DNA from: Reticulitermes lucifugus
Lineage: Eukaryota > Arthropoda > Insecta > Blattodea > Rhinotermitidae
Assembly: GCA_026260175.1 (NCBI GenBank)
Contig: JAKCWW010000230.1
Coordinates: forward strand, 1 to 64,000
Length of the DNA stretch: 64,000 nt
Reading direction: 5' to 3'
Of this stretch, positions 55,331 through 64,000 are shown piece by piece. The first letter of the stretch is position 1. Every line of letters begins with the position of its first letter. The notes below the pieces were generated by a model. It was not told the origin of the DNA, made no database searches, and saw nothing but the letters and a program-made list of their open reading frames with translations. Position numbers and translations under genes: made by a program.

Positions 55331-58084
55331 AGTTTATTCATCTAATACTGACGTCATACATTCTTAACTGGCAGCGTTGGTGACAACACGCTTGAAAAAG
55401 ACACTGATTTTCTATACACAAGCCACTTGATTCCTTATCAAGTGTAAATGAATTGTGGGAGAGGAAAAAGGCTGGATTTGATAAGTAAGCGAACACTGGT
55501 AATTTCTTCGACTTTTGTCACATTTACCCACAGACAGTGAGTGACAAACGGACAAGCGACCAATAGATGTATTTGACCAAATGCACAGTTTCCACGACGC
55601 AAATAGTATCCAAAGTGACAAACGTTAATCACATATTCTAGCTGTAGTAACGCGGCTTTAAAGACCACACTTTTGTAGGTACAATTACTTCAAGAGTCAG
55701 AACTACAAAACCACAGAGAACGTCTTCTTACAAGTCGACAGAGAAAGGTTCAGTTGAAAGGAAATTTCATGATTTAATTCTTACTTTTATTTATGCATAG
55801 AGCGCATAATAAAAGGGTACGAATCTAAACCTCCTATACCTCTGTTTGATACAACAAAAGGCTACCATATTTACAGTACAATTTGTAGATAACAACTCAC
55901 GCTAGCGACTACTGCGGTCATTACAATTACTGACCGTGACAGTTTTATCAGGCACTACCGCCGGTCATTACAACCACCACTGCATTTGGCTATCATCCTG
56001 TAGCGTCACAGTCGTCACAATGCAGCTGTTAACCAATGTTTGTGAGTGAGTACGAAGACTGCTGACATCTTAAATGTGATGGACGCCGGTACAAGTGTAT
56101 TGACTTTTCAGAATATCCTGCGGCCTCTATCATCAGGGTAAAAAAATCTTTAATGTGGGTTACAAGGTGGGACAGCAGGAAGTCAGCGAAGGGCAGACAA
56201 GAACTTGTGAACCAATAGGACAGCTAAGCACAGAGCTTGTAAAAAAATCTAAAAATGGCCGTTTTGTGTAAAGTCATGGGAAAATATAATGAAATATATC
56301 AAAATAAAAAATAAAAATATTGTTACGACTTACAATGAAAGAGAAACTAAATAAAACTGAATTATGTAATAATGAATCGGTGGGAAGTAGGCAAAGTTAA
56401 GAAGACCCTGATTATGACAGTTTTCAATAACCCCTAAAAGGACAGTATATACTGCTCTAGTGAGACACGGTGGCGACCAAACTTTGATGATATGGAGGAA
56501 CTTCGCGCCTTCCTTCATGGAGTAAACGACAGTTTCCATACATAACAAAACCTTCCCTGTTCATGTTATTAGGACTGACCTCGATTTCAGTGGCCGCTCT
56601 AAGAATCGAGACAAGAGGATCCTCTAAAACGTCGGTAAACTTCTATCAGAACACACGATTTTCCTACCTCACAGTACAAATAGAGATTCTCCTTCACAAA
56701 CATCAATCTGCTAATGTTGGTTAAGGAAATAATCGCAGTTTATTCCGAGACACACAAACACACAAATATCCCGTAACTTTGCTTCCATGTACCACATCCA
56801 AGGGAAACATAACAGTAAAAGGCAACGCCTAGAGGTATAAGCCACAATAATAGCGATGGGATTCACGCAAGTATTTGAAGTACCAACAGCAATGGGGACT
56901 ACCTACTGTGTACGTACGTTGCAGCAGAATTTTGATGAGAAAGAAAAGGAAAATCTTCAATCATTCACTGCGACAGACATCTCTTTTATTTACGCCCCTT
57001 TCTCTGAGCCAGCGTAAAGTACGTGATGAGAGAGCGAAAAGACTGTGACTGACAAGAAAAAAAAATATATTTTTTAAAGGCTAACACATGATGAAATCTC
57101 CAAACATATCCTCGAAACGTCTGACAGTAAACATACAATATTATATTTGAAGTTTCTGTAGAGGGAGTAGAGATACAAAGATAAAGGTTGTTCGGTTCAG
57201 TGATTTTATGTTCGTCAAAGAAGTCGACTGATTCATATAAAAATCAATGTTGACTTAATAACAGGATCCTTCTGTTCTACTTTCTGCTTACGAAGCATGG
57301 AAACGCATCCATGTTTAGGCAGTTGAAGGTAGCCTACATCAGAAGTGCAAAAATCCGGGGCGAATAAATTTTGTATGGTAGCGCATAATATTATGGGTCC
57401 TCAGTAAGGAACGTGCTTAATGCCACCATCTGGTGCCTAGAATTTTGAAGTGCTTTTACATTTTTGGAAAATTTGTGACCTTTTTATGCGTATGTGGAAG
57501 TTACATTACAGGTTTAAATATGAAAAAACTACAATGACTTTTCGTTCTTTAGAGTAAAAAAGTAAACTCCACCTGTACCTGGACATAATACTCTGACTGA
57601 TTGTCTGACACAATGCCTGATGTGGAATTATAATTGCGCAACTTATATTGGTTTGTTTAATAATGCTGACAGAAAATGTCTACAATTCAAGGAGGAATCT
57701 CTTCTTGCCTAACTTCATCAGTTAATGTCTCCCTTGGCGACCTTTAATTCATCCCCTCCTTTTACAGTCATTCGAAACTACACGCTTTCGTGTAGATGGC
57801 AAGTAGACTCTCAACATAAAATTAATGCTCCTGCTGAGATCTAAATAACCATCCTGTCGTCATTAAGTAAACAGTGACCATCAACAGAAATATTCAAAAC
57901 CATCAAGAAAATTTTCGCCAATAAAACAATTTAAAAACTAATTTTTATAGCATTGTATTTTAACTTTCAGCAACTTCAATAAAAAGTGTTTTTAAAATTA
58001 TAATTCCAGACATAGGGTTCTATAAAATCACATGTCATACGCGATATTCAGATGTGTCAGTCATCTTCTTCACTACATAAAAGG

Positions 58085-58087
<3 letters not shown>
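55331..58087. other. no gene recognised
   Basis: A long stretch with frames of only 68-76 codons (55,412-55,668 -, 56,330-56,548 -). A possible trace of the palindromic family (aaaacgtcggtaaacttc) lies at 56,627-56,644. Nothing else is recognised. Confidence 0.5.

Positions 58088-58125
<38 letters not shown>
58088..58125. repeat. (CT)n and (TA)n microsatellite
   Basis: ctctctctctct runs into tatatatatata. Confidence 0.95.
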
Positions 58126-58689
58126 CACAACTTCCATTTTTATTTTGTGCAAATATCTGATAATGCAACAAATGTGTGCTGAAACACGTGACCATTTATG
58201 AGCAGTAAAAGGTGACATGTTGACGGACATAACTGCTGGACAGTTATAGTCAATGGAACTGTGTTACTAAAACGTTTTCAAATTCAGGCAATTAAGTAGG
58301 CATGGACTATCTACCAATAGGCTTAATATTTTTCAGAAATCACCATGAAACAAATTATATCTGCCTTTTTAATTTCCCGTTTTCTAAGTACATGTATATA
58401 CTCATGCTATGTACTTTACTGATCCCGCACCAATCACTTAAGTTACCCGAATATTTTTCACTTACTTTGAGCTGCATAAATCAGCAGAAGCGCCAGGTTT
58501 AAGTCCTGAAAGGCAGAAAGAAACACATCAGACTCAGCTCTAAAGGTAACTAGAGATCTCTTCTTAAATGACAACTCCTTCTTCACAAAATACTCTAAAT
58601 GAAAGGCTTAAAACTTTGCAGGATACAAATAATTATCTACAGAGAATATTCAAAACAATATTAAACACTTAGTCTAACAAAACTGTGAT

Positions 58690-60011
58690 TTTACTTAAAG
58701 CTACATATTTCAGTCTAAATATCGATCATCATCGGACTAAAAAACACAATCATTATAAGACAGGCAAAAAATTCAATATATAAAAAATCATCATGTTTTA
58801 TGTGGGATCCCACAGTTTTACAGTACTCTGTTTTACAATAAAACTGTAAACTTATATATGGTCGATGCTAGCTGAACAGTAGTAGTGGGAATATAATATT
58901 AATACTTTTTTATTAACTCTTAAAAGAGACGGGTGAAAGGGTCATGGAAAATTTATAGATATTAAAATACTAAACTAAATAAAATCTTAAATGTCGGTGT
59001 AAGATGTAAACTGTTTGATTTTTCATGTATGTCACGCCCAGTTTGGGAAGTATATAGCAGAATATTCTGTAAATATAACAAGTATTGTACATATCGAGGA
59101 TGCAAATGAATTATGTAATGAGAAAATTTTTATTCTAAGGTACGAAACACAGGTTTGTTTTTACTTACGTTTTTACTTAGTTGTTCTTGTCACTCCTAGT
59201 TTGTTAGTTTTCCAATTTTCACTAATATTCATTAATCTTAAAAGCATATTATATGAAATGGCGAGTGAGCAATTTGACGGAAGGCTGGCCCTCAACGTCG
59301 TATTTTTACGGTCTCGGCGTATACACTTGTTTTCGTTGCACCTGACAACCTAAGACTGAATTCACGGTCAGACTTACACAGGGAGTTTCGCTATTGATGC
59401 CCTCTATCAGTATTATGCAGAATTACCGGATCGAATAAAATATTAGGTTTCGTGCTACATTTGTCATTGATTTGATTATCTTTTCGCGTGATATTATAAA
59501 TAAGAAATGTTTATAATGTGTTCATTAACCCACCCTTATTTACTACATGGAGGACCTCAATGATATTTTAAATAGGTCTGATAGAATGTCCGTAGTCTAA
59601 TAAATGTTGGGCAAATTTAGATTTACCACTTGCGTATTTGAAATCTAGAAAATGTTCTTTATATCTTGTTGAATAAGATCTAACCTGCCTGTCCGACATA
59701 TTTATTTTTACAATCAGGACAGCTTAGTTGACAGATGACACATTTGTTGAATTTATTTGTGTTATTCCAAGCTTTAGATTTAGTAATTTGTCTACAGTGT
59801 TTTCTGTCTTAAAAGATATTTTACGATTAGTATTCTTGAATAATTTCATAATATATTTGGTCTGTTTACCAACGTATGTGAATGTTGCCCATTGTATTTG
59901 AGATCTAATTTGTTTACATTTTAGATCCTTGTTTTTTTTGCATTTATATTCAATTTTTAAGGGTTGTAATCCAAAGACAAACACACAAGAATCTAAAATA
60001 TAAACAAACAT
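58690..60011 (-). mobile_element. Penelope-like retroelement relic (GIY-YIG end)
   Basis: A minus-strand, 5'-truncated Penelope-like element. An open stretch at 59,724-60,011 carries WATFTYVGKQTKYIMKLFKN followed by a TNRKISFKT-like segment, typical of the linker after the reverse transcriptase. Downstream are words of the GIY-YIG endonuclease region: QLSCPDCKNKYVGQ, TRYKEHFLDFKYASGKSKFA, QHLLDYGHS, and near the end TKPNILFDPVILHNTDRGH (to about 59,385). A non-coding 3' part follows and includes the CTGATGA-like / GAAA motif at 58,700-58,735. It is broken, with several breaks, and the reverse transcriptase itself is not seen. It looks old. Confidence 0.85.
58700..58735 (-). other. CCGATGATGATCG / GAAA motif in PLE 3' part
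   Basis: Reverse reading: ccgatgatgatcgatattta then gactgaaatatgtagc. It has the layout of the hammerhead-like terminal motif of Penelope-like elements, here degraded (first box CCGATGA instead of CTGATGA). Confidence 0.4.
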
Positions 60012-61014
60012 AATGAATCCGATTATGCCTCATCATCCACGGTAGTTTTATCGCAGCACGTAAGGTTACATTGCGTCACCCACAGTCCTTCAAAGGGTCC
60101 AGATTCATACGTTTGGTGTATAAGGCTTAAATTTTTTTGTAGTTCGTGAACACATGTACAGTAAAACACAGAGGCTTTTTTATTGTGACGTAAGTTGCAG
60201 TCGTCGTCCTTGTCGACGTTGTTGTTATTGTTGTCGTCGTCCGTTATGATGCAGTAGTGTCATATAAAGCGTTTCTGTGGAAATTTATAAGTGCGAGGAA
60301 GAAATCCTCGAAATTATCGTAGCAAATTTATAAGTATAATTCCCGGTGTTAAAATTCTTCAAATGATTAATATATCGAGTGATGAAAAAATGTTGAAGAA
60401 ACTCTTCCCTTTTAATGAAGAAAGGAGAGCAACCGCTACGTGTTCTTTCAGAATAAATATTAGATAATGCTATAGTGCTTTCAAAAGCATACCCACGAGA
60501 ACCCTTAAGACGATTAAGCCAGGAAATTGATGTATCCAATAATCAATATAAGTAGCCACAAAATTGCTTTGTCTGAAGCCACACACATTTACAGTTGTGC
60601 TGAAACTCCCATCTATTTTTGCGACAACACGGTTTCATAACTGGTTCTGTAAAACAGTGTAGTATTGAAGTCGAGATATTATTAACGTTGATCAGAGATG
60701 AGATAACTTCATCGGTCATGAAAATACTCGAAATAAGGATAATCGTCGGCAGATAATCCACACACAGAGGACGAATGCTGCATCGGCAGTTTCCACACAA
60801 TAACGCCAATTGCCAATCATTTGTTCACTAGGCGATGAGGATATTTGAAAATTTAATGAGTCCATTACGAACATCTGCTCTAACGTGCGGTAACTTACCG
60901 TATTTCCAGCCCCATAAGACGCTACAAACGATGACATGCACAACTTGCTGATTATAATCAGCAAGATATTTTTTAGGACTTAACGGCCTTCTTATGTAAT
61001 TATTCTTTAACAAC
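60012..61014. other. no gene recognised
   Basis: Upstream side of the Penelope-like relic. I looked for reverse transcriptase motifs on the minus strand and found none. gtcgtcgtcc and gttgttattgttgtcg triplet runs lie at 60,196-60,242. Minus frames of 82-88 codons (60,285-60,964) have no motif. Confidence 0.5.
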
Positions 61015-61385
61015 ATCCTGCAGTCTTAAGACAGGTCCGTAGCCTCTTCCTAAGCGAGTTCTCCACAGAGTGCGATCTAGTGCTTCCTCTTTCAGTTTCC
61101 AATGTCCTCTCTTTTCGCTAGGGCCATCCAGTAGCTTCATACGTCTTCGTCCTCGTCTTCTTGTCACTTCTATCCTTCCCTCTTTCCTTCAATAACGTGT
61201 TTTAGAGGGCAGTTCCTACACCAAGATGTCATGAATCCAGTTTATTCTTCCTCCTTTTATTTTATGGAGGATATTCCACTCCTCCTTGACTCTTTCATTT
61301 CTCACACAATCGGTCCAACTGATCTTCTACGTACTTCTCCAGCACCATATTTCAAAACCTTCCAGGTATTTCTGATCTGAACTAT
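61015..61385 (-). mobile_element. LINE-2 family 3' end, longest copy
   Basis: Starts at its 3' end with cagtcttaagacaggtccgt, agcctcttcctaagcgag, acagagtgcgatctagtgct. It extends into C-terminal coding relics: a KEEALDRTLWRTRLGRGYGP-like end, an arginine-rich RRRGRRR segment at about 61,140-61,170, and further 5' words around ccagtttattcttcctcctt. It is collinear with 6,100-6,400 and continues further 5'. Confidence 0.8.
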
Positions 61386-62214
61386 TCATCATTTGGCGTT
61401 AAGACACAAGGTGATTTTTAGAGATTCTTTCAGGAAAAATGCGTCTTGTGAGGAGAAATATACCGTATCATTCATAACACAGATCGTTAGGTTTACATTC
61501 TGTGAGCATGTTTCGCGTTCAGATGGACAATGTGTACAAGATGCCCGGAAATTCACGCCTACGAACTCATCCATAAAATTTCTTCACGAACAGAGAGGTA
61601 AAAAGTAACTGGAAACGATTTTGGCCAATATATAATTTTAGCAAAAAAAAGGCGATTAAAAGTTGAATGTATGTAACAACACAACAATAGCACATTCCGC
61701 AAAAAAATGCTTCGATCGAAATTTTATCGAGAGACACGTTTATCTCGACTGCTATGATGAAATCACGTCGTTGAGTGCGTAGCCGCACATTTTCGGGCAT
61801 TATGCGTACAAAAGGCTACCGCTTTGTGTTGTCATTCTGTATGTCGTATTTAAGTGATGGTGGGAGCGCAAAATGTAAAAAGTATAGGGCAGTGCGATAT
61901 AATCTGATTCGGTGTTTTGGTATCTACCTTTTGCGGCAAATATTCAATGCGTACTTATCAAGAGGAGCTTATCCCAGTGCATAATTTTGTCCCGTAATTA
62001 AGCGTGCAAGGCAGTTGGTACGTTAAGTGTGATTTGCATCAGTGCATATAGTTACCTTACCCACGTTTAATGCATGTATCTCCAGAAATGTTCAAGTTCA
62101 TGTTCTGTGAAATCGCAACCAAAAAAGTGCGTATTAAACAGCTGCAATGTACAGTATCACAGTGCATACAGCGACATAAATATTGACTGTTTTGTTGAAA
62201 CTTCGAGAGCCCTT
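61386..62214. other. no gene recognised
   Basis: Antisense-overlapping frames at 61,389-61,608 and frames of 67-77 codons at 61,567-62,277 show no motif. Confidence 0.5.
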
Positions 62215-62425
62215 AAGCTGGTGCCTCTTTTGCCAAGCATCAAGAACGGCTCTCCGGCCAACTCAGCTTCCTACTGAATAAGTCTCGGGGCCCTTTCCCT
62301 GGAGGTAAAGCGGCCGGGACCTTAAACAGGTAACTCATCTCATCCTCGTGTCCAGATGAAGAATGAGTGGAGCTATATTCTTACTCCTCCATACGGTTTT
62401 ATAGTTTGCTCAGTAAAAACCTTAC
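62215..62425 (+). mobile_element. SINE family A copy, headless
   Basis: gaacggctctccggccaact, cagcttcctactgaataagt, ccctttccctggaggtaaag, cggccgggaccttaaacagg, gaagaatgagtggagctata, ending aaaaccttaccttttg, a relic of the TTTACC tail. Confidence 0.8.
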
Positions 62426-63726
62426 CTTTTGTGCTAATGCAGAAATGGAAAATATAAAAATAGTGAATACAGGAAAGCAATAAATGTAAATTAGTAATAA
62501 CATGAAATTTAAAGAACTCTTCCGATGCTTCCCTTTCACGCGTAAAAGCAATTCTAAAACCCAAAGTTCAAAATCTGTATAAATTGAGTCGACGTAATAA
62601 AAGTATGTTTCATAAAGAAAGCCCGTAATCTCACTCTTGCACTGTAATTAAACCTTTGGAGCGAACAGGAATGTTGAAACAAGTAGCCACGTCACTAGCC
62701 ACCACCTGATATTCAAGTTTCAAATAAACCACAGACTCATGAAAGTTTAACCTTCTAGCCAAGAAATCTTTTTCCTTCAAAAAAAAAAAGAGAATAACAT
62801 TTCATCCACGCTTTTATTTGAAATTCTGAAATTCATATAAGACAATGTTTTATTTATTTCTAAAGATCTCTAGACATGACTCCATACAACATTCTCAGAA
62901 TCTGTTACACCTTCTACCCAGTGTTTACGCTGATCCAAGAAATGCTATTTGTATAGAATATGAAGTGTCATTACTACTCGTATATCCACAAACTCCTGCT
63001 ATCGTATCTCATTCTGAGACACTTAAATCCACGTGCACACTCTCAAGTCCTATTTCTCCAAAATTAATTTAATTTTATCTTCTCAGAGAGTATGCCCCTT
63101 CTCTCAAAATTTCCCTTCCCTACAAGCTTTCCACTCAAATTTTATGTATCTTTCTTACATTTTCATGTGCACTAGATAAACAGTCTTCCCCATTTTCCGT
63201 TACTTGATCGTTTGAATGAACGTAATATTTAGTAAAGATCATAAATTAAGAAGCTCCTTCTAATGTAATTTTCTCCCCTTTCTTTTACTTCCCCCGTTTC
63301 ATGTGAGAAGTATGAGACTCAGTTTGGAGGATGTACATGTATATAAAATAAAAGAAACCCTCGCCGTTCCCAGGGACTACTTTGCTGAAAAATCCTGAGG
63401 AAGTGAAACAGCAATGCTCGAATTTAAGAGTTTATAACAGAAATGGGGTTAAAAGTATCAACGGCACATAAAACATGGTCACATATACATTAATGATCAA
63501 TACACACAAAAAGCATATTTTGGTTTTATCTTACAGTCACCGTGCATTTTTTTTCAATATTTAACAACTAACTAAATGCACTTTTTTATTTAAAACTATT
63601 TTATAGTTTTATATTATAGTTTTATATATTTTGGTGTTTACCCGAACGACGTCGATATTCTTGGCTGGAAGTTGTCAGGATGAACGAAAGACAGAGGGGG
63701 AAGCAGCAGAGTTAGTGAAAATAGAC
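62426..63726. other. no gene recognised
   Basis: A+T-rich. A 75-codon frame at 62,845-63,072 (+) has no motif; A and T runs are frequent. Confidence 0.5.
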
Positions 63727-63960
63727 TTGAGATCTTCCGTCTTCTGAGACGTTACGCAGCGTAGATTTGTAGTTAGTTACCGACGTTTCGGGTCAAACTA
63801 TCAGTCCCATTTTCAACGGAAAAGCAGTCCAAGAATTCTTCTTCGACTGCTTGACGGTACCGATAAGTTGTCCCGAAACTTCGGTAACTAACTAGCAATC
63901 AACCCTGCGTAACATCCCAGAAGAGCGAAGATCTCATTTACACCGTAACAGAAGCCTGAT
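63727..63960. repeat. palindromic foldback element, best two-armed copy
   Basis: Left arm 63,729-63,830: gagatcttccgtcttctgag, acgttacgcagcgtagattt, gtagttagttaccgacgttt, cgggtcaaactatcagtccc. Right arm 63,838-63,960 in reverse: atcaggcttctgttacggtg, taaatgagatcttcgctctt, ctgggatgttacgcagggtt, gattgctagttagttaccga, agtttcgggacaacttatcg. The arms meet at aagaattctt. The right arm ends near ttacggtg..agcctga while the left lacks that outer 20 bp. No coding capacity, so it is probably a non-autonomous foldback or MITE-like transposon. Confidence 0.85.
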
Positions 63961-64000
63961 ATCACGCGAATAAAGAGTTACGTATCTTCGATTGCATTGC

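Noticed and set aside
56570-56700. Possible palindromic-element arm (aaaacgtcggtaaacttc)
   Set aside because: One short core word is present, but the outer arm blocks cannot be followed.

Overview
This is a non-coding, repeat-dense stretch of an animal nuclear genome, most likely an insect. The non-LTR retrotransposon ends, tRNA-headed SINEs and palindromic elements resemble what I recall from polyneopteran insects (cockroaches, termites and kin), but that placement is from memory and not a search result. The DNA is A+T-rich, with long unique stretches, microsatellites and three runs of N. I recognise no host protein-coding gene, no rRNA gene and no intact tRNA gene. The longest open frames free of N and of recognisable repeats are about 110-130 codons, resemble nothing I know, and are of a length expected by chance.

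Nearly everything that can be named is a mobile element or its relic. SINE family A (tRNA head, TTTACC-type tail) is the commonest, with about 15 copies on both strands. Family D has four copies, one with a target-site duplication at 47,066-47,349. Family E has a tRNA-Leu-like head and two copies: one near-intact at 51,971-52,233, the other inserted into a family A copy at 11,856-12,150 with a 14-bp duplication. Family C has five copies ending near GGCGTCGTTAAATAAACC, and a possible family H copy lies at 32,575. Two non-LTR retrotransposon (LINE) families appear only as 5'-truncated 3' ends: LINE-1 here (RT C-terminus, GTTA tail) and LINE-2 here (GAAT or triplet tail). These labels are local to this annotation.

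Other elements: a Penelope-like retroelement relic on the minus strand at 58,690-60,011 with its GIY-YIG endonuclease region; a decayed Tc1/mariner-type transposase at 20,290-20,660; a 529-bp TA-flanked terminal-inverted-repeat element at 22,249-22,777; a family of palindromic foldback elements (about a dozen copies, best at 63,727-63,960); and two other foldback structures (16,021-16,175 and 33,604-33,845). A 31-bp minisatellite with a four-unit higher-order period fills 50,557-51,300.

The most interesting signal is a recurring CTGANGA / hairpin / GAAAC motif at seven sites. One is at the 3' side of the Penelope-like relic and others are inside the foldback structures. It resembles the hammerhead-ribozyme core known from Penelope-like elements, but I could not fold complete ribozymes. 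All three N gaps fall inside repeats, so the assembly is least certain where the repeats are most informative. The elements show no sign of working together; the window reads as intergenic or deep intronic DNA in a large genome.
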